Below are positions 45,073 to 53,014 of a stretch of DNA of 64,000 bases, piece by piece. This DNA comes from Mesorhizobium sp. 65-26. GTDB lineage: Bacteria; Pseudomonadota; Alphaproteobacteria; Rhizobiales; Rhizobiaceae. The DNA is taken from assembly GCA_001899205.1 (NCBI GenBank), contig MKVL01000010.1, forward strand, positions 267,914 to 331,913, given 5' to 3'. Each line of letters begins with the position of its first letter. The first letter of the stretch is position 1. The notes beneath the pieces are model-generated. The model was not told where the DNA came from. It saw only the letters and a list, made by a program, of their open reading frames with translations, and did no database searches. Both the position numbers and the translations under genes were made by a program.

Positions 45073-46785
45073 TTACGCCCCCTTCGGCGCGGGCGTCTGC
45101 GCTGCCACCGCCGGTTCCGCCTCCGGCGCGGCGGGCTCCTCTTCTGCCTCCGGCTGCGCCTCAATCGCCGCGTCCCCCTCCGGGCGGGCGGCGACGAGGT
45201 CCTTCAGCGAGCCGCCGGCGCCGGCTATGCCGGCTTCCTTCAGCAGGGCGTCGATCAGCGGCTTGTTGCCGGTGAAGCGCAGGAGCTGGTCGGCGAGGTC
45301 GCCGGGGCCCGAGCTGCCGCCCGCTCCGCCGCGCACGCCGGAGAAACCGGCCGTGTCGAAGACGCGGATCGAGTCGATGCGGCTTGCCGGCTCCATCAGC
45401 GCCTTCAGCGCCTCGGGCAGCATGGTGATGCGCGCCTGCGTCAACTCCAGGTGGATCAGCCGTTCGGACAGGAGGTTGCGCGCCTCGTTGGTGGCGCGGA
45501 TGGTCTGCGCCTGGGCCTCGCCCTCGGCGATCACGCCCTCGGCGCGCACTTTCATGGCCTCGGCGTCGGCACGGGCCTGGACCAGCACCGCGCCGGCGCG
45601 GTCCTCGGCCGCAGCCTTCTCGGCCTGAGCGCCCACCGTCACCTGCACGGCCTCGGATTCGGCCGCTTCCTGCGCCTGCAGCACAGCGATCTGGCGGGCG
45701 CGGTCGGCGATCTCGCGCTCGCGCGCCGTCGCGACCTTTTCCTCGGCCGCCACCTGCAGGGCTTCCGCCTCGCGCGCCTTGGCCTCGGCCTGGCTGGTCT
45801 CCTGGCTCTTCTTGGCGATCGCCACCGCCATGTTCTGGCGCGCCAGCTCCACCTCGCGCTCGGAGTTGATGCGCGCCTCTTCCTTGATGCGCTGGGCCTC
45901 CGCCGTCTGCTCGGCGACCTGGCGCTCGCGCTCGATGGCCGCAGCCTGCTCGGCAAGCTTGGCGGCTTCCTCGGCCTTGGCCTTCTCCGAACGCGTCACC
46001 GACTGCTTGGCGGCAACGTCGCGCTCCTGCTCCAGTCGCGCCTCTTCCTCCTGGCGCTTCAGCGCGAATTTCTCGCGCGAGGCGTTGAGGTCCTGCTCGG
46101 CGATGGCGACCTCGGTCTTGCGGGTCACCTCGTTGCGCTCCTTGCGGCGCTGCTCGGTGATGCTGGTCAGCTTGGCCAGGCCGACGGCGTCGAAGGCGTT
46201 GCTCTCGTTGAAGAATTCGCGCGGCGTCTGGTCGAGTCCGGTCAGCGACACCGATTCCAGCTCGAGCCCGTTGGAACGCAGGTCGGTCTCCACCGCGTCC
46301 TGCACCGCCTTGACGAAGTCGGAGCGGTTCTCGTGCAACTGGTCCAGCGTGTTCCGCGCCGCGACCGAGCGCAGCGCGTCGACCAGCTTGGCTTCCACCA
46401 GGTCCTGGATCGCCTTCGGGTCGTTCACGCGGTCGCCCAGCGTCTGCGCGGCAAGACCGATGCCGTCATCGGTGCCGTCGACGCGCACGTAGAACTCGGC
46501 GCGGATGTCGACGCGCATGCGGTCGGAGGTGATGAAGGCATCCTCGCGGCGGCGGTCCACCACCAGCTTGACCGTGTTGAGCTTTACCTTGGCCAGCGCG
46601 TGCACCACCGGCAGGATCATCGCGCCGCCGTCCTTGACCACCTTGCGGCCGCCCACGCCGGTGCGCACGAAGGCCTCGTCGCGCTCGGCGCGCTGGTAGA
46701 GCCGGCCGAGGATGAAGCCGATGACGGCCAGCACGAACAGGACGATGCCGGCCCAGATGAGAAACTGAATGATGTTTTGATCCAT
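45073..46785 (-). CDS. yqiK: flotillin-like SPFH protein (YqiK-type)
   Basis: A 570-residue flotillin: one N-terminal membrane segment (IIQFLIWAGIVLFVLAVIGF), an SPFH/band 7 domain (about 35-190), a long Ala/Glu-rich coiled coil (about 200-440) and a Pro/Glu/Ala-rich tail. It is expected to oligomerise in membrane microdomains. It is the last of three leftward genes with a YqiJ-like and a PspA-like protein, as in the enterobacterial yqiJK pair. Confidence 0.9.
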   Translation of the reverse strand: MDQNIIQFLIWAGIVLFVLAVIGFILGRLYQRAERDEAFVRTGVGGRKVVKDGGAMILPVVHALAKVKLNTVKLVVDRRREDAFITSDRMRVDIRAEFYVRVDGTDDGIGLAAQTLGDRVNDPKAIQDLVEAKLVDALRSVAARNTLDQLHENRSDFVKAVQDAVETDLRSNGLELESVSLTGLDQTPREFFNESNAFDAVGLAKLTSITEQRRKERNEVTRKTEVAIAEQDLNASREKFALKRQEEEARLEQERDVAAKQSVTRSEKAKAEEAAKLAEQAAAIERERQVAEQTAEAQRIKEEARINSEREVELARQNMAVAIAKKSQETSQAEAKAREAEALQVAAEEKVATAREREIADRARQIAVLQAQEAAESEAVQVTVGAQAEKAAAEDRAGAVLVQARADAEAMKVRAEGVIAEGEAQAQTIRATNEARNLLSERLIHLELTQARITMLPEALKALMEPASRIDSIRVFDTAGFSGVRGGAGGSSGPGDLADQLLRFTGNKPLIDALLKEAGIAGAGGSLKDLVAARPEGDAAIEAQPEAEEEPAAPEAEPAVAAQTPAPKGA

Positions 46786-46867
46786 GATCCGCCCCAGGGT
46801 TCAGAAAAGAGATTGCCGTTGTTCGAATGCAGTTCGAAGGTTGAGGGCCGCCCGCGTCACGGGCGGC

Positions 46868-47527
46868 TCAGGGTTGCGCGCGGCCTTTCTCCAGAGGCCC
46901 TTCCTCGAACGGACCCTCCTGGAAAGGCATGACCAGATAGACGTTGGCCTGACCGCCGGCGGCTCCCACCACCACGATCTCGGCGCCCTTGTCGATCCTG
47001 CGGCCGGGATCGGCGGGCCTGGCGCGCAGCGTGTGCAGTTCGCCATACTGGTCGCGCACCAGCACGTTGCCGGGCGGGCCGTCGTCCAGCGGGCCGAGCG
47101 TCACCACGCCGCGCCGCCCGACCAGCCCGTCGCGGTTCACCGCGTAGCTCTCGTCGCGCGGCAAGAGATAGGCGATCCAGCCGCCGGTGATCTTGGTGAC
47201 GGCGATGGAAGCCGGCACGGCGCCGATGGCATAGCTCCACACCGGCAGCACCGGCACGATCTGCCACAGCATGATGCCGACCATGCCGAAGGTGACGAGC
47301 AGCAGCAGGAGCAGGATGGAGAAGGGCACCCTGCCGAAGTTCAGCCAGTCGAACGCTTCGTCCAGGTGCAGCGTTTCGAGCACGTGCTCAAAGGCGCCGT
47401 GGCCGCCGCCGGCATGGTCGAAATGCCCCGCGCCGACGAAGAACAGGATGATCTGCAGGACGCCCAGCAACAGCCCCGCCAGCAACGGGTAGAGGTACAG
47501 CGCCGGTGCGTGGAGAATGTCCGCCAT
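46868..47527 (-). CDS. yqiJ: YqiJ-like membrane protein with OB-fold domain (NfeD-related)
   Basis: A 219-residue membrane protein with three or four hydrophobic segments (LYLYPLLAGLLLGVLQIILF; VPFSILLLLLLVTFGMVGIM; IGAVPASIAVTKITGGWIAY), followed by a soluble OB-like domain (about 130-205, GLVGRRGVVTLGPLDDG and VVVGAAGGQANVYLV). This is the YqiJ/NfeD-type partner that accompanies flotillins. It starts six bases after the PspA-like gene ends and precedes the flotillin gene by 82 bp. Confidence 0.85.
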   Translation of the reverse strand: MADILHAPALYLYPLLAGLLLGVLQIILFFVGAGHFDHAGGGHGAFEHVLETLHLDEAFDWLNFGRVPFSILLLLLLVTFGMVGIMLWQIVPVLPVWSYAIGAVPASIAVTKITGGWIAYLLPRDESYAVNRDGLVGRRGVVTLGPLDDGPPGNVLVRDQYGELHTLRARPADPGRRIDKGAEIVVVGAAGGQANVYLVMPFQEGPFEEGPLEKGRAQP

Positions 47528-47532
47528 GGTGC

Positions 47533-48648
47533 CTATTTCGTCCCCCTCAGCTCGTTCATCAGTTCGGCCAGCCGGTCGTCGATGCGCCGGCGGCGGCCGA
47601 ATTCCTCCAGCTCGGCAAGGTCGTTGTCGCGCGCCTTGCCTGCGGGCAGGTCGGTCAGCCGCTCGACCGAGGAGAGCGCCGCCGCGATGCGGTCCTCGGG
47701 CGCCGGCCGGCGCAGGCCCGCCGCCGGGGCGGCGCCCGGCTTTTGCGTCTCGCGGGCGCGGCGGGCGATCTTCACCCGCTCCTCGGCGTCGCGCTGCGCG
47801 GCGCGCGCGGCCGCCAGCGCTCCGCGCGCCTCGTCGATGCGGGTGTCGACGTCGAGGATCAGCTTGTCGATCGAAGCCGTCTGGGCGTCGATGTCGTCCT
47901 GGCGGCCGATGCCGGCGCGGGCGAGGTCCTCGCGGCCGTCGCCGAGCGCCAGGCGGATGTTCTTGTCCAGCCCGTCGCGCTCGTCGCCAAGCTCCTGCTT
48001 CTGCAGCGTATAGCGCTTGCGTTCGGCGACCAGCGCGGCGAGGTTCGACTTGAGCTCGTCGGCGGCCTTGTCGATCTCGCGGATCGCCTGCTCGGCCACG
48101 GCCTCGGGCGCCTTGCGTTCCAGACCGTCGATGACGGTGGAAACCAGGCCTGCGGCGAGCCGCGAAACACGTCCGGAAATGGATTCTGTCTGCATGGCTT
48201 CGATCTCCCTGTCTTGCATGTCCGCCGAAAGCGGAACGGTGAGTGAATAGGCCGTGCCTTCGCGCACGAGGTGGGACAGTTGCGCCTTCTCGCTGCTGTC
48301 GGCGTAGCCGGTGGCGAGGAAGCCGGCGAGAACGCGCCCCTCGACCGTCGAGAGCGACACCTTGTCGACCCCCTTGAAGGACATGAGCTTGCCGTCCAGG
48401 GGCAGCCGGTCGAACGACCAGGCGCCCGAGGCATATTCGCGGATGCCGTTGGTGACGAGGCGCGCCGGCAGGCCGGTCTCTGTCCGTATCGCCTCATAGG
48501 CCAGCGTCTGCAGCGCGAATGTGTTGGTGCGCTGCGGCGCCTCGATGCGTTCGAGGATGCCGTGCATGCGGGCATAGGCGGCGAAGGTGGCGGCTATGTC
48601 GCGCTCGCCGGATCCGTCCAGGATCAGCTTGTAATGGGCTGTCTTCAT
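47533..48648 (-). CDS. PspA/IM30-family protein fused to a TnpB-like N-terminal region
   Basis: A 371-residue protein in two parts. Residues ~156-300 match PspA/IM30: a PspA-like start (SISGRVSRLAAGLVSTVIDG), AIREIDKAADELKSNLAALV and LGDGREDLARAGIGRQDDID, forming a membrane-binding coiled coil. Residues ~1-145 look like the N-terminal region of TnpB/IS605 OrfB: FALQTLAYEAIRTETGLPAR (44-63), WSFDRLPLDGKLMSFKG (77-93) and VSLSTVEGRVLAG (97-109); the RuvC nuclease that should follow is absent. The family call for PspA is firm; the TnpB relation is by eye. GGGAGAG precedes ATG 48648. First gene of the yqiJ-yqiK operon. Confidence 0.78.
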   Translation of the reverse strand: MKTAHYKLILDGSGERDIAATFAAYARMHGILERIEAPQRTNTFALQTLAYEAIRTETGLPARLVTNGIREYASGAWSFDRLPLDGKLMSFKGVDKVSLSTVEGRVLAGFLATGYADSSEKAQLSHLVREGTAYSLTVPLSADMQDREIEAMQTESISGRVSRLAAGLVSTVIDGLERKAPEAVAEQAIREIDKAADELKSNLAALVAERKRYTLQKQELGDERDGLDKNIRLALGDGREDLARAGIGRQDDIDAQTASIDKLILDVDTRIDEARGALAAARAAQRDAEERVKIARRARETQKPGAAPAAGLRRPAPEDRIAAALSSVERLTDLPAGKARDNDLAELEEFGRRRRIDDRLAELMNELRGTK

Positions 48649-48663
48649 CATGCTCTCCCGCCC

Positions 48664-48720
48664 AATCACTTGGGAAGTGATTTAGCAGGTTTCAAGAGAC
48701 AAATCACCAAAATAGTGATT
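48664..48720. promoter_or_regulatory. tandem operator candidates AATCAC-N7-GTGATT
   Basis: Two 19-bp dyads of the same design, AATCACTTGGGAAGTGATT (48664-48682) and AATCACCAAAATAGTGATT (48702-48720), are centred 38 bp apart, 16-72 bp upstream of the PspA-like start. The shared half-site and spacing point to one dimeric regulator bound twice. Confidence 0.8.
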
Positions 48721-48748
48721 GGAGGGATCGAGGCCGAGGACAACCGCC

Positions 48749-48815
48749 GGGGACAGTTTACTTTTGGCGTGGCGATCATGGGTTCCAGCGGGGTTGGCAA
48801 AAGTAAACTGTCCCC
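48749..48815. repeat. REP/MITE-like element with 18-bp perfect inverted repeats
   Basis: GGGGACAGTTTACTTTTG (48749-48766) is repeated exactly in inverse orientation at 48798-48815, with 31 bp between. I recognise the GGGGACAGTTTACTTTT core as a repeat common in proteobacterial intergenic DNA and associated with REP/RAYT-type transposases; that link is from memory. It lies between the divergent pspA-like and GFA promoters. Confidence 0.75.
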
Positions 48816-48893
48816 CCTGAGGTGCCTCCCTGGCCCGCCGGATTTGCGGCGACCGGACGTTCGGTCTAACCATGGCGGCGGGAGGAACGCGAC

Positions 48894-49286
48894 ATGGACC
48901 GATTTACCGGCGGTTGCCTGTGCGGCAATGTTCGACTGGTGGCAAAGGGGCGCCCGTATCGCGTCGGCATCTGCCATTGCCTGGATTGCCGCAAGCATCA
49001 CGGCGCGCTGTTCCACGCGTCGGCGATCTTCCCGCAGGATGCGGTCGAGATAGAGGGCGAGACGCGCGACTGGGCGGGGCGCTTCTTCTGCCCACGCTGC
49101 GGGTCGTCGGTGTTCGCGCGCACCGGCGACGAGATCGAGGTGAGCCTGGGCTCGCTCGACGCGCCCGACCAGTTGAAGCCGAGCTACGAGCTGTGGACCG
49201 TGCGCCGCGAAGCCTGGCTGCCGCCGTTTCCGATAAGCCGCCTATACGCGCACGACCGCGCCGCCACCGGCCGCTCGGAGGGATAG
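48894..49286 (+). CDS. GFA-domain (glutathione-dependent formaldehyde-activating type) protein
   Basis: A 130-residue zinc-binding protein of the GFA/CENP-V family. Zinc ligands are Cys8, Cys10 (CLC), Cys27, Cys29, Cys32 (CHCLDC) and a CPRC pair near residue 66. Members bind glutathione adducts or act as small Zn-binding enzymes; few are truly formaldehyde-activating. ATG follows GGAGGAACGCGAC. Confidence 0.88.
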   Translation: MDRFTGGCLCGNVRLVAKGRPYRVGICHCLDCRKHHGALFHASAIFPQDAVEIEGETRDWAGRFFCPRCGSSVFARTGDEIEVSLGSLDAPDQLKPSYELWTVRREAWLPPFPISRLYAHDRAATGRSEG

Positions 49287-49335
49287 CCGGCAGCTACGGC
49301 GAAGGCCGAGGGCAGGGGGCGTTCAGTCCGGCGCG

Positions 49336-50868
49336 TCAGTCGGGAAGGCCGGCCTTGCGAAAGCCGTCGACGAAATGGTCGCGGGTCGCCGCGTCACGGA
49401 ACGGCTCGGTCGCCACCCAGTAGCTGGTCGTGAAATGCGGGTTGCTCACCAGGAACAGCTCGACCTCGGTGCGCGCCTCGTCGAGCCGGCCGAGCTGCGC
49501 CAGGCTTGCCGCCAGGAAGCGGCGCGAACTGGTGCGGTAGGTTGCGTCGTGGCGCAGGGTCTCGACGGCGGCCTCGTAGTCGCGGGCCGCGTACTGCGCC
49601 TGGCCAAGCGTGAGATAATACCAGCTTGCCGGGAACGGGTTCAGCCGGAACGCCTTGCGGATCTGTTCGAGACCCTCCTCGACACGTCCCGCCAGCACCG
49701 TGATGTCGGACATGGTCGCCCAGGTGTCGGCCTCGTTGGGGTCGAGCTCCAGAGAGCGCGCGAATTCGGTGTCCGCCTCGTCGAAGCGGTGCTCATAGGC
49801 AAGCAGGTTGGCCAGCACCCAGTGGCAGCCGGCATCGTTGGGGTCGATCGCCACGGCCTTGCGCGCCAGTTCCAGCGCCAGCCCGCGCGACGGCTGCATC
49901 GGCTCGCCCCAGTGCACCCAGCCCATCCAGTGGTTCATCGCCAGCCAGCGATAGGCCTCGGCGTAGTGCGGATCGAGGGTGGTCGCGCGCGTCAGCATCA
50001 GATGCGCCTCGCGCGCGGTCTGCGGGGAATCGTCGATCAGCTTGCGCGCCCGCACGCACAGATCATAGGCCTCGAGATTGCTCGGGCGGTTGCGTGGCAG
50101 CGGCGCGCGTAACCGGCCGAGCAGCGCCTCGACGATCCTGCCGGTGACCTCGTCCTGCACGGCGAAGATGTCTTCCAGCCCGCGATCGAAACGCTCCGCC
50201 CACAGATGCTCACCGCTCAGGGCGTCGACGAGCTGGGCGTTGATGCGCACGCGACCGCCGGCACGCCGCGCGCTGCCTTCCAGGAGGTAGCGCACGCCGA
50301 GCTCGCCCGCGATCGCGCGCACGTCCATCGCCTTGCCCTTGTAGGCAAAGGCCGAGTTGCGGGCGATGACGAACAGGCCGGGGCTCCTGGAGAGATCGGT
50401 GATCAGGTCCTCGGTCATGCCGTCGGCGAAAGACTCCTGCTCGGGATCGTTGCTGACATTGACGAAGGGCAGCACGGCGATCGACGGCTTGTCGGGCAGC
50501 GGCAGGGGCTTTCGCTTAGCCCCGTCGCGCTGCTCGACGGCTCCGGTGAAGCGGTAGCCGACGCGCGGTACGGTAGATATCCACTCGCCGCTGTCGGCGG
50601 CCGGCCCGAGCAGCTTGCGCAACTGCGCGATCTGCACGGTGAGGTTGCCTTCCTCGACCGCCGTGCCCGGCCATCCGGCGTCCATCAGCTCGGCCTTGCC
50701 GAGGATTTCGCCGGGCCGGCCGACGAGGGCCACCAGCAGCTTCAGCCCGCGATAGCCGACGGCAACGGGAACATCATCGCGAAGCAGCGTTCCCGCACCC
50801 GCGTCAAGCTCGAACGGACCAAAGGCAAAGCGCGATCCCTGCATCGGCGCATCTATAGACCGTTTCAT
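49336..50868 (-). CDS. CadC-like winged-helix regulator with TPR repeats
   Basis: A 510-residue regulator: OmpR-type winged helix (about 12-105, VEEGNLTVQIAQLRKLLG and WISTVPRVGYRF), a FlgO/TolB-N-like domain (about 125-250, SIAVLPFVNVSNDPEQESFA and RYLLEGSARRAGGRVRINAQ), then TPR repeats (about 290-500). No membrane segment. Such proteins are abundant in rhizobia and are often labelled adenylate cyclase-like, but no cyclase domain is present. The frame extends to 51039; ATG 50868 starts the conserved part. It has a paralog at 61144. Confidence 0.88.
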   Translation of the reverse strand: MKRSIDAPMQGSRFAFGPFELDAGAGTLLRDDVPVAVGYRGLKLLVALVGRPGEILGKAELMDAGWPGTAVEEGNLTVQIAQLRKLLGPAADSGEWISTVPRVGYRFTGAVEQRDGAKRKPLPLPDKPSIAVLPFVNVSNDPEQESFADGMTEDLITDLSRSPGLFVIARNSAFAYKGKAMDVRAIAGELGVRYLLEGSARRAGGRVRINAQLVDALSGEHLWAERFDRGLEDIFAVQDEVTGRIVEALLGRLRAPLPRNRPSNLEAYDLCVRARKLIDDSPQTAREAHLMLTRATTLDPHYAEAYRWLAMNHWMGWVHWGEPMQPSRGLALELARKAVAIDPNDAGCHWVLANLLAYEHRFDEADTEFARSLELDPNEADTWATMSDITVLAGRVEEGLEQIRKAFRLNPFPASWYYLTLGQAQYAARDYEAAVETLRHDATYRTSSRRFLAASLAQLGRLDEARTEVELFLVSNPHFTTSYWVATEPFRDAATRDHFVDGFRKAGLPD

Positions 50869-51094
50869 CGACCCACGGAAACCGTGGTGGAGATGGCACG
50901 GGACGTGGCCGCCTGTGGGCGTGATGCCTGCGCCTGACGGCAGGCGGCCGACGCCATCCCGGACAAGGCGGCCCTCTGATTTGGAAGTTTTGAGAACTAT
51001 TTGGCGGTGCTTAATTACGCCGCTGTCCGATTCCCGCAAACTCCAACCTCCCTAAGGCCGGGCCATGCATGGCCCTTACCCAAAGGAGGTAGCC

Positions 51095-51343
51095 ATGAAC
51101 GACACCCTTTGCGCGGCCCAACGGCGGGCAATACGGCCGGCAGTCTCGCCGACGGAGCTGTCCGGGCCGTTCCATGCCCTCGCAACGCTGCGCGGCCGGA
51201 TCGCGGCATGGCGCGAGCGGGCCTATTTCCGCTGGGAACTGAAGCGCATCGCCAGGGACAATCCGCATCTCATCGACGATATCGGCCTGACGAAACGGCA
51301 GGTCGAGGACGAGATCGCCAAGCTGCCATTCTGGCAGCGGTGA
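51095..51343 (+). CDS. DUF1127 domain small protein
   Basis: An 82-residue protein with the DUF1127 signature near the C-terminus: RIAAWRERAYFRWELKRIA, then HLIDDIGLTKRQVEDEI. In alphaproteobacteria these arginine-rich small proteins affect RNA turnover, phosphate metabolism and stress. AAAGGAGGT at ideal spacing indicates strong translation. Confidence 0.88.
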   Translation: MNDTLCAAQRRAIRPAVSPTELSGPFHALATLRGRIAAWRERAYFRWELKRIARDNPHLIDDIGLTKRQVEDEIAKLPFWQR

Positions 51344-51415
51344 GGCTGGCGTCGAGCGGCGCGCGCCGGTGCCTGGGAAACTCGGGGGCAGCCGGGCCGC
51401 CGGTCATCGCAGCGC

Positions 51416-53014
51416 TCAGGCTTCCCCGGCCGCAGCCAGCCTTTCCCTGATGTCCTTCTTGGTGATCTTGCCGTAGCCGGATTTCGGCAATTCGCTCCAG
51501 AACAGGAACCGTTTCGGCAGTTTGTAGCGGGCGATCCGCTCCTTCAACCAGTCCTCCAGCTCGGCGGCGGTGACCGGAAAATCCGCCTTAGCGACGCAGA
51601 CGGCCACGCCGACTTCCCCCCAGACCGGGTCGGGCACGCCAACGACGGCGGCCTCGTGGATGCCGGGATGGGCGAGAATCTTCTCCTCGATCTCGCGCGG
51701 GTAGATGTTCGAGCCACCGGAGATGTACATGTCGGACGCGCGGCCGGTGATGTAGAGGAAGCCTTCATCGTCCAGGTGGCCCAGGTCGCCGGTGCGAAAC
51801 CAGCCATCGCGAAACGCCTTACGGTTGGCATCCGGATTGTTGTAGTAGCCCGGAAACACCGCCGGCCCGATGACGCAGATCTCGCCGGTTTCGCCGGCGG
51901 CGACCTCGGCGCCATCTGGGCTCCTGATCGAGACCTGCATGGCGGTGCGCTCGAAGCCGCATGTGCCGACGCGGGCGCCTTCGTCCTCGATGCGATGGTA
52001 GTTCGGAGGAAGGACGGTGATGTTGCCCGTTACCTCGCCGAGGCCGAAATACTGGACGAGGACGGGACCGAGCTTGCCGAGCGCGAATTTCTGGTCGGAG
52101 CGATACATCGGCGCGCCGGCGTAGACGATATGCCGGAGCGATGAATGGTCGTAGCGATCGACCGAGGGGTGCTCGACAAGCAGCTTCAGGATCGTCGGGA
52201 CGGTGAAGATGTTGGTGACGCGCCATCTCTCGGCCAGCGACCGTGCCGCCTCGACGTCGAAACGCTCCGTGGGCAGCAATATCGTCGCCGCGCCGCGCGC
52301 GACCTGCGTCAGCTGATGCACTCCGGCGCCATGCGAGAGGGGCGCCACGACCAGCGCGGCATCGTTTTCCGTCGTGCCCGGCATCAGGTCGCAGAGGTGG
52401 TTGGTGATGACGAAGGCCATCTGGCCGTGGGTGAGGACCGCGGCCTTCGGATGCCCCGTGGTGCCAGAGGTGAAGAGGAACCAGCAGGGATCGTCGCGGT
52501 CGACGGCGGCCGGCTCCGCCTTCCGTCCGAGATGTTCGGCAACGATGGCGTCGAAGTCCGGCCCGAACGCAGCCCCACCGATGCCGATGAAGAAGCGCAG
52601 CGTTTCCGCGCCGGCCGCGCAGGCCGCCTGATGGCCGGCGAACGCGCTGCCGCAGATCATGCCGACGGCGCCGCTCGTGCGCGCCTGGTAGGCGACCTCG
52701 TCGGGCGTCTGGCGGAAATTGGTCGGTACCCAGACCGCGCCGATACGGAAGCAGGCGAACATGGATTCGAACATCTGGTTGCAGTTCTGCGACTGCACCA
52801 GGACGCGATCGCCCTTGTGCACGCCGAACCTCTCGACGAGAGCGGCCGCCATGGCGTCGATGCGCTGGTCGAGCTGCCTCCAGTTGAGCACCAGCGATCC
52901 GTGGACGAAGGCGACGCGCTCGGGATGGCGCCGGGCGGATTGCGTGACGAAATGCGCGAGGTTCATGACGCGCGTCGATATCGGCGCGACGGCGGTGGCC
53001 GGGCTTGCGCTCAT
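51416..53014 (-). CDS. acyl-CoA synthetase (AMP-forming)
   Basis: A 532-residue adenylate-forming ligase: ATP loop FLFTSGTTGHPKAAVLTH, YFGLGEVTG, the DGWFRTGDLGHLDDEGFLYI motif and catalytic lysine near the C-terminus (SGYGKITKKDIRE). It activates a carboxylic acid to its CoA thioester. Its start overlaps the thiolase stop as ATGA. Last gene of the leftward catabolic operon. Confidence 0.93.
   Translation of the reverse strand: MSASPATAVAPISTRVMNLAHFVTQSARRHPERVAFVHGSLVLNWRQLDQRIDAMAAALVERFGVHKGDRVLVQSQNCNQMFESMFACFRIGAVWVPTNFRQTPDEVAYQARTSGAVGMICGSAFAGHQAACAAGAETLRFFIGIGGAAFGPDFDAIVAEHLGRKAEPAAVDRDDPCWFLFTSGTTGHPKAAVLTHGQMAFVITNHLCDLMPGTTENDAALVVAPLSHGAGVHQLTQVARGAATILLPTERFDVEAARSLAERWRVTNIFTVPTILKLLVEHPSVDRYDHSSLRHIVYAGAPMYRSDQKFALGKLGPVLVQYFGLGEVTGNITVLPPNYHRIEDEGARVGTCGFERTAMQVSIRSPDGAEVAAGETGEICVIGPAVFPGYYNNPDANRKAFRDGWFRTGDLGHLDDEGFLYITGRASDMYISGGSNIYPREIEEKILAHPGIHEAAVVGVPDPVWGEVGVAVCVAKADFPVTAAELEDWLKERIARYKLPKRFLFWSELPKSGYGKITKKDIRERLAAAGEA

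Noticed and set aside
49336-50868. Annotation as adenylate cyclase
   Set aside because: Proteins with this FlgO/TolB-N-TPR part are often labelled so, but here the N-terminal domain is a winged helix and no cyclase domain is present.
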